Shown piece after piece: positions 17,054 to 24,586 of a DNA stretch of 64,000 bases. Under the pieces are notes generated by a model. That model was not told the DNA's origin, searched no databases, and saw nothing but the letters and a program-made list of their open reading frames with translations. The translations under genes and the position numbers were made by a program. The stretch is from contig NZ_JAJSOH010000014.1 of NCBI RefSeq assembly GCF_021277265.1, positions 1 through 64,000 on the forward strand. Direction: 5' to 3'. Positions within the stretch are counted from its first letter, which is position 1. Each line of letters starts with the position of its first letter. The DNA is from Kineosporia rhizophila (GTDB taxonomy: Bacteria; Actinomycetota; Actinomycetes; Actinomycetales; Kineosporiaceae).

Positions 17054-17089
17054 TAGCTAAAAGCTACGCCGATTAGCTTTGGTCGTCAA
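17054..17089 (-). promoter_or_regulatory. Promoter with overlapping palindromic operator for hydrolase/TetR operon
   Basis: On the minus strand, a TTGACG -35 box (17084-17089), a 17-base spacer and a TAGCTT -10 box (17061-17066) lie about 40 bases before the hydrolase start. The palindrome TAGCT-AAA-AGCTA (17054-17066) covers the -10 box, and a further TAGCT half-site lies in the spacer (17074-17078). This suits repression by the operon's own TetR protein. The promoter is seen directly; the operator assignment is inference. Confidence 0.65.
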
Positions 17090-17118
17090 GGGCCAGTCCA
17101 AGGATCGAGGCCCACGCC

Positions 17119-17535
17119 TCAGGTGCGGGCGTCGTAGTCGGCCCGCGCCGACGCGATCGCCGCGCGGTTAGCCAGGGACCAGTCGGTCAGGGCCCTGATC
17201 AGGTGGGTCAGGCCGGCGCCGGTTTCGGTGAGGCGGTAGTCGACCTGGGCCGGCACGGTGGGGTAGACGGTGCGCTGGACCAGGCCGTCGCGTTCCAGGC
17301 GCCGCACGGTCAGGGTGAGCATCCGCTGGGATATGCCGTCGATCGCCCGCTCCAGCTCTCGGAACCGGCGGGGGCCGGAGGCCAGTTCGACGATGACCAG
17401 GACCGACCACTTGTCGCCGAAGCGGTCCAGCACGTCGCGGATGCCGCAGTCGGGGTGATCGGCCTTCCCGCACGGCTCCAGCTCGGCCGTCGGCTCACTG
17501 ACCTGCAGGCTTACCGCGGTGTTCGTCGCTGACAC
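17119..17535 (-). CDS. HxlR-family transcriptional regulator
   Basis: About 138 residues. The HxlR/MarR-like winged helix is typical: CGIRDVLDRFGDKWSVLVIVELASGPRRF, split by the N-terminal cysteine motif PDCG, then RELERAIDGISQRMLTLTVRRLERDGLV. Cys residues near the N-terminus (CGKADHPDCG) could sense oxidants or quinones, as in YodB/HypR relatives. The GTG at 17535 is chosen because AAGGAGG lies just upstream. It is divergently arranged with the NmrA-like gene that starts at 17630, a common HxlR arrangement in which the regulator controls the adjacent oxidoreductase. Confidence 0.88.
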   Translation of the reverse strand: MSATNTAVSLQVSEPTAELEPCGKADHPDCGIRDVLDRFGDKWSVLVIVELASGPRRFRELERAIDGISQRMLTLTVRRLERDGLVQRTVYPTVPAQVDYRLTETGAGLTHLIRALTDWSLANRAAIASARADYDART

Positions 17536-17629
17536 GAAAGTGCCTCCTTGTGGCGTCCGGCCCTGGGCCACAGATTCGGTTCCGGTGACCGATCCGGGTC
17601 ACCCACCAGGAACCACGGTTGGGGCCATC

Positions 17630-18478
17630 TTGATCCTCATCACTGGCGCGGGCGGCCAGCTCGCCCGCCGCATCGTCGCTCATCTCCGCACGGCCGGCGC
17701 GCAGGTGGTGCCCGGCAGCCGGAATCCGGCCGAGGGAGGTCGCCGGCTGGACTTCGACCTTCCCGAGACCATCGACCTCACCGACGTCTCCACTTTGGTT
17801 CTTGTCTCCGCCGGATATGCCGAGGACGACATCGTTACCCAGCGCCACGCGTCCGTAATTGAAGCTGCCCGCCGCCACGGCGTGAAGCACGTGGTTTACA
17901 CCAGCCTGGTCGGTGCGGGGGATCACCTGGCGTTCGCGCTGGCGCATCGCGCCACCGAGCGCCTGCTCCGCGACAGCGGGCTGAGTTGGACGATTCTGCG
18001 CAACGGGCTGTATGCGGAGCTGATCGGCGGGTTGCTGGCGTGGGAGCAGGGGGTGCTGGTGTCGCCTTTCAACAATGGACGGGTGGCGGCACCGACCCGA
18101 GAGGACCTCGCGGTTGCGGCGGCCCGGGTGGCGATCAGGGCAGAAGATCACGTCGGCCGGGTCTATGAGCTGACCGGTGTTCCTTTCAGTACGGCTGACA
18201 TTGCCGCCGAGCTCGGGGTCGAGGTGCTCGGGCTGAGCCTGGGGGAGTACCGGGACCGGTTGCTGAGCAGTCCGGACCTGTTGCCTTTCCAGCCGCCGAT
18301 GCTGGCCGGGATCGCCTCGTCGGTGCGGCACGACTTTCTGGGCCAGCACGGGCCTGACCTGGAGGTGCTTCTAGGCCGGACTCCGGCTCCGGGTCTACCG
18401 GTGGCCGCACGGACTGCTCGCGCGGCGCTACCTGCTAACCGTGCGCAAGACGGGGCTGCCCGTAGTCTTGGGGGGTGA
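17630..18478 (+). CDS. NmrA-like NAD(P)-binding protein
   Basis: About 282 residues of the atypical short-chain dehydrogenase group. The N-terminal Rossmann motif is LILITGAGGQLARRIV. No Tyr-x-x-x-Lys catalytic pair is evident, but the family's VVYTSLVGAG and WTILRNGLYAELIGGLL segments are clear. Relatives include QOR2-type quinone reductases and NADP-sensing regulators. A TTG start at 17630 is preferred because it places the Rossmann strand at the N-terminus and has TTGGGG just upstream; a longer frame begins at 17519 but overlaps the HxlR gene. The product overlaps the next gene by a GTGA. Confidence 0.8.
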   Translation: MILITGAGGQLARRIVAHLRTAGAQVVPGSRNPAEGGRRLDFDLPETIDLTDVSTLVLVSAGYAEDDIVTQRHASVIEAARRHGVKHVVYTSLVGAGDHLAFALAHRATERLLRDSGLSWTILRNGLYAELIGGLLAWEQGVLVSPFNNGRVAAPTREDLAVAAARVAIRAEDHVGRVYELTGVPFSTADIAAELGVEVLGLSLGEYRDRLLSSPDLLPFQPPMLAGIASSVRHDFLGQHGPDLEVLLGRTPAPGLPVAARTARAALPANRAQDGAARSLGG

Positions 18479-18981
18479 GCTATTCCGAGCCTCAATTGGT
18501 CCGGCTGCGACTGCCGTCCCGTCTGCACCCCGTCTACCTCATCCGTCACCTCGGCCGGGAGGTCGAGGGATACCCGGGGGCAGATCAGTTGGAAACCTTC
18601 GAAGGGAAGCTTCTGGGGTCTGACAGCCCGGGTCTCCTGCTGAGACATCTCGGCCTGTCCGACCAGCCCCAGGTGCGCATGCTCAGCCTCGACCTGCGCC
18701 GGGCCCGGCGTGGGCTGGGCCGGCCGAGCCCGCGGTGGTCGCGGGTGGTCCGGGCCACGCTGACCGACGCCGACGACCTGTTCTTCGACGCTGCCGCTTC
18801 CCTCTCCGACCAGGCCATGGCCGATGCCACCAGTGGCGACACCCCTTTCCACCGCACCCACCAATACCTGTGGGGCCGCGCCGACACGCTGTTGCCGGCC
18901 ACCGAGCGGCTGCGGTTGTGGGACGCACACCTGGAATGGCTTCAGGATTCCATTACGGTGCGGCACCGCGTCGGTGTCTGA
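18475..18981 (+). CDS. Conserved-looking protein of unknown function
   Basis: 168 residues, soluble, rich in Arg, Leu and Asp. No family recognised. The GTG start overlaps the NmrA-like gene's stop by 4 bases, suggesting co-translation. The sequence has normal actinobacterial composition and ends before a strong terminator (19017-19053), which supports it as a real gene. No membrane segment, signal peptide or catalytic motif is visible. Confidence 0.65.
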   Translation: MSYSEPQLVRLRLPSRLHPVYLIRHLGREVEGYPGADQLETFEGKLLGSDSPGLLLRHLGLSDQPQVRMLSLDLRRARRGLGRPSPRWSRVVRATLTDADDLFFDAAASLSDQAMADATSGDTPFHRTHQYLWGRADTLLPATERLRLWDAHLEWLQDSITVRHRVGV

Positions 18982-19016
18982 GTAAGTCCTAAGCCCAGAA
19001 TTCGAACGACATCAAA

Positions 19017-19053
19017 GCCTGTCGGCGGCGGTAATGTGCTGCCGCCGGCAGGC
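19017..19053 (+). terminator. Stem-loop terminator
   Basis: A 13-bp stem (19017-19029 with 19041-19053; GCCTGTCGGCGGC) with one G-U pair and an 11-base loop, 36 bases beyond the stop at 18981. It separates the NmrA-like operon from the heptose operon. Confidence 0.7.
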
Positions 19054-19226
19054 GCTATGCTGGCGCGCGGTCATGAATGCATTGCGGTGTATTCACCCCG
19101 GTAAAGCTCCGTCTGCAGGCGCCCAGGAAGGGCGCCGATGTCGTGGAATCCGAAGCGAAACCTTCGGTGAATCGAACCGGCGGCCCAGGACGAGGCCGAC
19201 GGTCTCGTATGGGCTTAAGGGGAAAG

Positions 19227-20285
19227 ATGAACATCGTCGTCACCGAATCGCTGCGTCAGGCGGCTCAGGTGCAGACCAGGGCCGCCAGTGCGGTCGGGCC
19301 GCAGGTCAGCGAGGCTGCGCGGCGTCTGGCCGAGTGCCTGCAGGCCGACCGGCGGGTGTACGTGATCGGCAACGGCGGCTCGGCGGCCGACGCCCAGCAT
19401 TTCGCGGCGGAATTCACCGGTAAATATCTGCGCCCCCGACTGCCGCTCCCGGTGCTGGCCCTGACCACCGACACCAGTGCCCTCACCTGTATCGGTAACG
19501 ACTACGGCTACGATGCGGTCTTCTCCCGGCAGGTCGAGGCCTTCGCCCGGCCCGGTGACATTCTCTTTGCGATCAGCACCAGCGGAAACTCGGTGAACGT
19601 GATCGAGGCCGCCCGCAGCGCCCGGCGCAAGGGTGTTTCGGTGATCGGAATGACCGGTCGGGCAGCCGCCGGTCTGGACGCTTTCTGCGATCTGGTGCTC
19701 AAGGTCCCTTCACCGGTGACCGCGCGGGTCCAGGAATGCCAGATGACGATTCTGCACATCATCTGCGACCTCACCGAACGTATTCTGCTCGACTCCCGTC
19801 GGCCCGCCCCGAAAAACCCGGGTGTGCTTCCGCCCGCGCTGTTGTCGTTGCGGCAGGAATGGCGGCGTCAGGGCCTCACCGTGGTCTCTACCAACGGCTG
19901 CTTCGATGTGCTGCACGCCGGTCACCTCGACTCGCTCGACCGGGCCGCCGCCCTGGGCGACGTGCTCGTGGTGCTGCTGAACTCGGACGAGTCGGTGCGG
20001 CGGGCCAAGGGGCCTGCCCGCCCGGTGAACCCGCAGCAGGCCCGGGCCCGGCTGCTGCAGGCCCTGACCCCGGTCGCCTACGTGTGCGTGTTCGACCAGG
20101 ACAACCCGGCCGCGGCCCTGGCTGAGCTGCGGCCAGACGTGCACTGCAAGGGCGAGGAGTACGCCGCCGGCCAGCCGGTGCCCGAGCGCGAGGTGGTGGA
20201 GCGCTTCGGCGGCCGCATGGAGTTCCTGCCCCGCACCGTCGACGTCTCCACCACCCAGATCCTCGATCGCCTCGAGGTGGTCTGA
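19227..20285 (+). CDS. Fused sedoheptulose-7-phosphate isomerase (GmhA-like) and heptose-1-phosphate nucleotidyltransferase (HldE C-domain-like)
   Basis: 352 residues with two enzymes of nucleotide-heptose synthesis in one chain. Residues ~15-185 are a SIS domain of the GmhA type (VIGNGGSAADAQHFAAEF, TTDTSALTCIGNDYG, FAISTSGNSVNVIEAA). Residues ~210-350 are an RfaE2/HldC-type nucleotidyltransferase (STNGCFDVLHAGHLDSL, then RAKGPARPVNPQQARARLL and DVSTTQILDRL). The predicted steps are isomerisation of sedoheptulose 7-phosphate and activation of heptose 1-phosphate. ATG at 19227 follows AAGGGGAAAG. The kinase needed between these steps is the next gene, with no gap between stop and start. The bisphosphatase GmhB is not seen nearby. 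Confidence 0.85.
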   Translation: MNIVVTESLRQAAQVQTRAASAVGPQVSEAARRLAECLQADRRVYVIGNGGSAADAQHFAAEFTGKYLRPRLPLPVLALTTDTSALTCIGNDYGYDAVFSRQVEAFARPGDILFAISTSGNSVNVIEAARSARRKGVSVIGMTGRAAAGLDAFCDLVLKVPSPVTARVQECQMTILHIICDLTERILLDSRRPAPKNPGVLPPALLSLRQEWRRQGLTVVSTNGCFDVLHAGHLDSLDRAAALGDVLVVLLNSDESVRRAKGPARPVNPQQARARLLQALTPVAYVCVFDQDNPAAALAELRPDVHCKGEEYAAGQPVPEREVVERFGGRMEFLPRTVDVSTTQILDRLEVV

Positions 20286-21245
20286 ATGCCCCACCGGGCG
20301 CTGGTGGTGGGCGATCTGATGCTCGACGTGTTCAGCGAGGGTCACGCCGGGCGTCTCTCGCCCGAAGCGCCGGTGCCGGTGGTGCTGCAGAGCACCCGCG
20401 TCTACACGCCCGGCGGGGCCGGCAACGCGGCCGCGAACCTGGCCGCGCTGGGAGACGAGGTCACTCTGGTGGCTGCCGTCGGTGACGATCCCGAGGGCCT
20501 CCGGCTGCGGGCCGGCCTGAACGCCGCCGGGGTGAAAGACCAGGCCCTGATCACCGGTAATGGCCCGACCACCTGCAAACACCGGGTGATCGCCAACGGC
20601 CAGCAGGTGGTCCGCCTCGATGTCGAGCAGCCCGCCGAACCCGAGCTGACCGCAGCCTGCCTGGACCAGGTGCGCCGCAGCATCGGCGCGGTCGACGTGG
20701 TGCTGATCTCCGACTACGCCAAGGGCCTGTGCACCCCCGAGGTGTGCGCCGAGGTCGTCCGCCTGGCCCGGGCCCTGCGCATCCCCGTGGTGGTCGACCC
20801 GAAAGGTGTTGACTACAGCCGTTATCGCGGAGCCAAGCTGATCACCCCGAACCTTGCCGAGCTGAACCAGGCAACGCCTGCCAACCTGAGCACCCTCCAG
20901 CAGAAGGCCCTCGCTCTGGTCGACAGCCTCGGCAGCGCGGTGCTGGTCACCCGCAGCGCCGACGGGATGTCCCTGTTCGACGGGCACTTTCCGGAACTGC
21001 ACCTCCCAACCCAGGCCCGCACCGTCCTGGACGTCACCGGCGCCGGTGACACCGTCGCGTCCATTGTTGGTGCTCTTCTGGGCCGTGGACTGCCCCTGAA
21101 AGACGCCTGTCGCGTGGCCAATGCCTGCGCCGGCGTGGTGGTGGGGCGCCGGGGCACGAGCCCCATCACTTCGGGGGAGCTGCTCGAGGTGTGGGAGGCC
21201 GAACTGCCCACAGAGGCAGGTGTGAAAATTCCGGCCAAGTCATGA
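20286..21245 (+). CDS. Heptose-7-phosphate kinase (HldE N-domain-like, PfkB family)
   Basis: 319 residues of the PfkB/ribokinase fold. It matches the kinase half of HldE: LVVGDLMLDVFSEGHAGRLSPEAPVPVV, split at the family's substrate-loop, then TPGGAGNAAANLAALG, DYAKGLCTPEV, DPKGVDYSRYRGA and the catalytic motif DVTGAGDT. It should phosphorylate D-glycero-D-manno-heptose 7-phosphate at C1 with ATP. It starts directly after the stop of the isomerase/nucleotidyltransferase gene, so the operon supplies three activities of nucleotide-activated heptose synthesis. In Gram-negatives this feeds LPS; here it may feed surface glycans or a natural product. Confidence 0.88.
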   Translation: MPHRALVVGDLMLDVFSEGHAGRLSPEAPVPVVLQSTRVYTPGGAGNAAANLAALGDEVTLVAAVGDDPEGLRLRAGLNAAGVKDQALITGNGPTTCKHRVIANGQQVVRLDVEQPAEPELTAACLDQVRRSIGAVDVVLISDYAKGLCTPEVCAEVVRLARALRIPVVVDPKGVDYSRYRGAKLITPNLAELNQATPANLSTLQQKALALVDSLGSAVLVTRSADGMSLFDGHFPELHLPTQARTVLDVTGAGDTVASIVGALLGRGLPLKDACRVANACAGVVVGRRGTSPITSGELLEVWEAELPTEAGVKIPAKS

Positions 21246-21321
21246 CAACCTACTCCCGGCAACCCGCGTTGCCAGTAGCGGGCCGGGAAAGACCTGGCCC
21301 TATCGGAGGGGAAAACCTGTC

Positions 21322-21669
21322 ATGCGTCGAGTTCTGACCGCCGTCGGCATCACCGCAGCTCTGCTCGTGGGTGGGGCCGTGGCCGCCGATGCCGCTCCCA
21401 AGAACAAGCCCTGCGTCACCACCACCGAGTTCGGCAAGGTGAAGGTCGGCCAGTCCAAGGCCAAGGTGGCCAAGATCTTCGGCACCAAGGGCAAGCGCGA
21501 CTCGATCGGCCCCGACGGCCACGGCTACACCAACGAGGTGCGCCAGTACAAGGCCTGCAAGGCCCCCGGCGCCATCGTCACCGTGACGTTCGCGTCCGGC
21601 GCCGACCTGCCCGCCACGAAGGTCGGCTGGGCCAACAGCAAGTCCTGGGTCGAGGGCTGGACCCAGTAA
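21322..21669 (+). CDS. Small secreted protein with SmpA/BLIP-like fold
   Basis: 115 residues. The signal peptide (RRVLTAVGITAALLVGGAVAADA) ends near residue 25. The mature part, with TEFGKVKVGQSKAKVAKIFG, fits the short alpha/beta repeat seen in SmpA/OmlA and beta-lactamase-inhibitor-protein domains, where a helix after a glycine-x-serine turn is characteristic. Two cysteines may form a disulfide. A GGAGGGG ribosome-binding site precedes the ATG and a strong terminator follows, so it is a compact single-gene unit. Function is unknown; protein binding is the most likely role. Confidence 0.75.
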   Translation: MRRVLTAVGITAALLVGGAVAADAAPKNKPCVTTTEFGKVKVGQSKAKVAKIFGTKGKRDSIGPDGHGYTNEVRQYKACKAPGAIVTVTFASGADLPATKVGWANSKSWVEGWTQ

Positions 21670-21682
21670 CCAACTGCTCGTC

Positions 21683-21717
21683 GTGGCCGTCGGATCCCGC
21701 GTAGATCCGACGGCCAC
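21683..21717 (+). terminator. Strong stem-loop terminator
   Basis: A perfect 14-bp stem (21683-21696 with 21704-21717; GTGGCCGTCGGATC) with a 7-base loop. It lies between the small secreted protein (plus strand) and the reductase gene (minus strand, stop at 21726) and probably serves both. Confidence 0.85.
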
Positions 21718-21725
21718 ACCGGCAT

Positions 21726-23171
21726 TCAGTTGCCGGCCGGAGACTGGTCCCCGGCCCGGGCCGCCTCCAGCAGACGCAGCCAGACCTCGCTGACGGTGGG
21801 GAAGGCGGGCACGGCGTGCCACAGGCGGTCGAGGGGCACCTCGCCGACGATCGCGATCGTGGCCGCGTGGATCAGTTCCCCCACGTCCGGGCCCACCAAG
21901 GTGAAGCCCACGATCACCTGGCGGTCTTCGTCCACGACCATGCGGGCCTGCCCGCGGTAGCCCTCGGAGTGCAGTGCAGCCCCGGCCACGGTGGCGAGGT
22001 CGTAGTCCACCACACGCACGGCCAGTCCAGCGGCGGCCGCGGCTGCGGCAGTCAGCCCGACCGCGGCAACCTCGGGCGAGGTGAAAATGACCTGGGGAAC
22101 GGCGCGTTCATCGGCGGTCAGGGCGTGTCGGCCCCAGGGGCGGTAGTCGAGTGGCTCTTCCGCGGCTCGGGCAGCGAGTGCATCGCCCAGCGCTCGGGCC
22201 TGGTACTTGCCCTGGTGGGTCAGGAGCACGCGGTGGTTCACGTCGCCGGCTGCATAGAGCCAGTCCACCGGGGTTCCATCAGCGTCGAGCACGCGCAGCG
22301 TGTCGTCCACCGCGAGCCAGTCGCCCGGCGTCAGGCCGATTCGGTCCAGCCCCAGGTCGTGGGTGTTCGGTTCGCGGCCGGTGGCTACCAGAAGCTCGTC
22401 GAACGCGATGGTTTCGCCGTCGGCCAGAGTGAGGTGCAGCAGGCCCTCACCGGATCGGTGCACGTTCGAGACCTGAGCCCCCACTCGCACGGTGACTCCG
22501 GCTGCGCGCAGAGATTCGGTGACCAGTTGGCCGGCGAACGGTTCGACCGCCGGCAGGATCCCGTCCCGGGCGAGCACGGTCACTGAAGACCCCAGTTCAG
22601 CGAACGCAGTGGCCATTTCGCTGGCCACGACTCCGCCGCCGATGATGGCCAGGTTCTTCGGGAGGCGCTGGGTGGCCGTTGCTTCCCGGCTTGTCCACGG
22701 CCTGGCCTCGCGGAGCCCCGAGATCTCAGGAACCAGGGCGCTGCTGCCGGTGGCGATGACCACGGCGTGCCGGGCCGTCAGCGTGATCGTCGAGTCGACC
22801 TCGACCACGCGCGGCGAGACGATGCGGCCCTGCCCCCGGAACAGTTCGATCCCGGCCTGCTCGAGCCAGGACGCCTGCCCGTCGTCTTTCCAGTCGGAGG
22901 CAAAGGCGTTTCGCCGCTGCAGCACGGCCGCCGGATCCAGGGCGCCGGTCACCGCTTCACGAGCGCCGGGCACCTGACGGGCCGTGCGTAGCGCGGCGGC
23001 GCTGCGCAGCAGAGCCTTGGTGGGCATGCAGGCCCAGTAGGAGCATTCGCCTCCCACCAGTTCGCGTTCGACGATGGCGACGCTCAGCCCGCCCTGCCGG
23101 GCTCGGTCGGCGACGTTCTCTCCGACCGGGCCGGCGCCGATCACGATCAGGTCGTAAGTGTGTGTGCTCAT
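21726..23171 (-). CDS. FAD-dependent pyridine nucleotide-disulfide oxidoreductase
   Basis: About 481 residues. The FAD-binding motif VIGAGPVGENVADRARQGG is at the N-terminus, with the redox disulfide in ECSYWACMPTK (Cys-x4-Cys). The NAD(P)H motif AIIGGGVVASEMATAFAELG is near 175-195, and the C-terminal dimerisation domain is intact (ADERAVPQVIFTSPEVAAVG). The C-terminal His-Glu pair of lipoamide dehydrogenase is replaced around HAVPAFPTVSEVW, so it is of the mercuric-reductase/soluble-dehydrogenase-like branch with unknown substrate. ATG at 23171 follows AAGGGA and is 1 base after the stop of the upstream membrane-protein gene, so the two are co-transcribed from the TetR-type operator region. 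Confidence 0.88.
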   Translation of the reverse strand: MSTHTYDLIVIGAGPVGENVADRARQGGLSVAIVERELVGGECSYWACMPTKALLRSAAALRTARQVPGAREAVTGALDPAAVLQRRNAFASDWKDDGQASWLEQAGIELFRGQGRIVSPRVVEVDSTITLTARHAVVIATGSSALVPEISGLREARPWTSREATATQRLPKNLAIIGGGVVASEMATAFAELGSSVTVLARDGILPAVEPFAGQLVTESLRAAGVTVRVGAQVSNVHRSGEGLLHLTLADGETIAFDELLVATGREPNTHDLGLDRIGLTPGDWLAVDDTLRVLDADGTPVDWLYAAGDVNHRVLLTHQGKYQARALGDALAARAAEEPLDYRPWGRHALTADERAVPQVIFTSPEVAAVGLTAAAAAAAGLAVRVVDYDLATVAGAALHSEGYRGQARMVVDEDRQVIVGFTLVGPDVGELIHAATIAIVGEVPLDRLWHAVPAFPTVSEVWLRLLEAARAGDQSPAGN

Positions 23172-23172
23172 G

Positions 23173-23718
23173 TCACTTTCCCTTCGAGGCGCTGCGCAGC
23201 CGCAGGGCGGAGACCAGGAAGAAGACGCCGCCGGGGATGGCGTAACCAGCGGCACCGGTCAGGGTGGGGTCGTCGGCCCCGGCGCCCGCGATGAACGAGG
23301 CCCCGGCCAGCACGGAGATCGCGCCGCTCAGGATGAGGGGCCACTGGCCGCCCATGGCCCGACGGCTCAGGGATACGGCCAACTGCACGGCTCCCGCCAC
23401 GATTGCCCAGGTACCCCAGACGCGCAGGACATCCGGGATGCCGGAGGTGGCGGCGACGGCCACCGCGATTGCGGTGATCGAGCTGACCGCCATGTTCACG
23501 TACAGGCCCACGACCGATCCGGTGCGGTGGGACGAGCGGGCGTCGACGACGGCGGCACCGACATCGAACAGCGGGTAGATCACGAGCAGGGTGCCGGCCA
23601 GGACCCCGAGGTCCTTGGCGGTGGTGAACAGGGCGAGGGCCCAGGCGATGGCGAACGCGAACCGGACGAAGTACAGGCGTTGCAGGGTGCCGGCCACTGC
23701 TGTGGTGGTGGTGGTCAT
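23173..23718 (-). CDS. DUF308/HdeD-like membrane protein
   Basis: About 181 residues with six hydrophobic segments arranged in pairs (for example FVRFAFAIAWALALF, VLAGTLLVIYPLFDVGAAVV, VGLYVNMAVSSITAIAVAVAA and WAIVAGAVQLAVSLS). The layout resembles DUF308/HdeD-type inner-membrane proteins. Function is unknown. It is the promoter-proximal gene of an operon with the disulfide reductase and faces the TetR gene across two copies of an inverted repeat. The shared operator suggests joint induction by a small molecule. The ATG at 23718 begins MTTTTT; an upstream ATG (23745) overlaps the operator and is less likely. Confidence 0.75.
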   Translation of the reverse strand: MTTTTTAVAGTLQRLYFVRFAFAIAWALALFTTAKDLGVLAGTLLVIYPLFDVGAAVVDARSSHRTGSVVGLYVNMAVSSITAIAVAVAATSGIPDVLRVWGTWAIVAGAVQLAVSLSRRAMGGQWPLILSGAISVLAGASFIAGAGADDPTLTGAAGYAIPGGVFFLVSALRLRSASKGK

Positions 23719-23743
23719 GGCAGGTGTCTCCTCCTCGGAATGC

Positions 23744-23811
23744 AAGAACGAACGTTCTTCCCACCGAAGAGTTGCGCACGTCGGCTCACAAAGTCAAGAA
23801 CGAACGTTCTT
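23744..23811. promoter_or_regulatory. Two-copy palindromic operator between divergent TetR and DUF308/reductase genes
   Basis: The same 16-bp inverted repeat, AAGAACG-AA-CGTTCTT, occurs exactly twice, at 23744-23759 and 23796-23811. Start-to-start distance is 52 bp, about five helical turns. A TAGGAT -10-like hexamer (23817-23822) lies 6 bases before the TetR ATG, so the regulator may be translated from a leaderless transcript. Control of both directions by the adjacent TetR protein is inference but strongly suggested by the exact duplication. Confidence 0.85.
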
Positions 23812-23828
23812 CCTACTAGGATGGCGGC

Positions 23829-24407
23829 ATGAGCCCGACGACCCGCCCCTCCGAGGCCCGCGACCGCCTGCTGAGCACAGCGAGCGCGATCTGGTACGCG
23901 GAGGGCATCCACGCCGTCGGGGTCGACCGGCTCGTGGCGGAGGCCCAGGTCACTCGGGCGACCTTCTACCGGCACTTCCCCAGCAAAGAAGACCTGGTCG
24001 TCGCCTATCTGCGGGCGGCCGACCGGGGGCTGCGGGAGCAGGTCGAACAGGCCATCGACGGGCTGGAGCCGGCCCGGGCGCTGCAGACGATCGCGCAGGG
24101 CATCGCCGCCGGAATCGAGTCCGAAGGCTTCCGCGGCTGCGCCTTCCTGAACGCCGCAGCCGAGTACCCGGACCAGGACAACCCCGTGCACCAGGTCGTC
24201 CTCGAACACCGGGCCTGGTTCCTCGACACGCTGACCAGCCTGTTCACCCAGATCAGCACCAAGCCTGACGCCGCCGCCCGGCACTACGCGATGCTGCGCG
24301 ACGGCGCCATGGCGGCCGGCTGCCTCTTCGACCCGGCCCTGGTCAACGAGACCTTCCTGCGGGGAGTCGAAGGTCTGCTGCAGGCTCAGGTGGCCGCCGC
24401 TGAGTAG
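23829..24407 (+). CDS. TetR-family regulator
   Basis: 192 residues. The TetR DNA-binding domain (about 8-56) reads DRLLSTASAIWYAEGIHAVGVDRLVAEA with the recognition helix VTRATFYRHFPSKEDLVVAYL. The ligand domain has the ESEGFRGCAFLNAAAEYPD signature seen in regulators of the TetR_C_33-like group. It is divergent from the DUF308/reductase operon and shares with it the duplicated AAGAACG operator, so it most likely represses both directions until bound by an inducer. Its stop codon lies inside the left 23-bp direct repeat that flanks the RT cassette. Confidence 0.9.
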   Translation: MSPTTRPSEARDRLLSTASAIWYAEGIHAVGVDRLVAEAQVTRATFYRHFPSKEDLVVAYLRAADRGLREQVEQAIDGLEPARALQTIAQGIAAGIESEGFRGCAFLNAAAEYPDQDNPVHQVVLEHRAWFLDTLTSLFTQISTKPDAAARHYAMLRDGAMAAGCLFDPALVNETFLRGVEGLLQAQVAAAE

Positions 24408-24414
24408 GCTGCCC
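24392..24414 (+). repeat. Left direct repeat flanking the RT cassette
   Basis: 23 bp matching 26004-26026 in 20 positions, with an exact 11-bp core GCTGAGTAGGC. This copy includes the stop codon of the TetR gene. The distance between copies is 1,612 bp and only the retron-like unit lies between them. It may be a target or attachment-site duplication; chance cannot be excluded. Confidence 0.5.
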
Positions 24415-24418
24415 GGAT

Positions 24419-24585
24419 GCGGTGGCGCCCGGGGCGAGAACGCCGCCCGGCACCATTTGGGCGGTTGATCCGGGGTTACCCCGGGCTCGGCACCACATCC
24501 TCGGCACGGCGCCGCACGTGCGCCGCAGCGCTTCGCGCAGCAAGGCACGCGCACTACAGGACAGGTCGTCGTCGGGCGTCACCGC
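24419..24585 (+). ncRNA. Candidate retron-type non-coding RNA (msr-msd) region
   Basis: The ends of this segment are complementary: GCGGTGGCGCCC (24419-24430) pairs with GGGCGTCACCGC (24574-24585), 11 Watson-Crick pairs and one G-U. This resembles the a1/a2 stem that closes retron msr-msd RNA, and the right arm ends one base before the RT start codon. The enclosed 143 bases contain several small hairpins: GGCG-AGAA-CGCC, CCGGGG-TTA-CCCCGG and GGCGC-CGCACGT-GCGCC. The branching guanosine and the cDNA template cannot be assigned by eye. High GC makes chance pairing a real possibility. Confidence 0.45.
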
Positions 24586-24586
24586 T

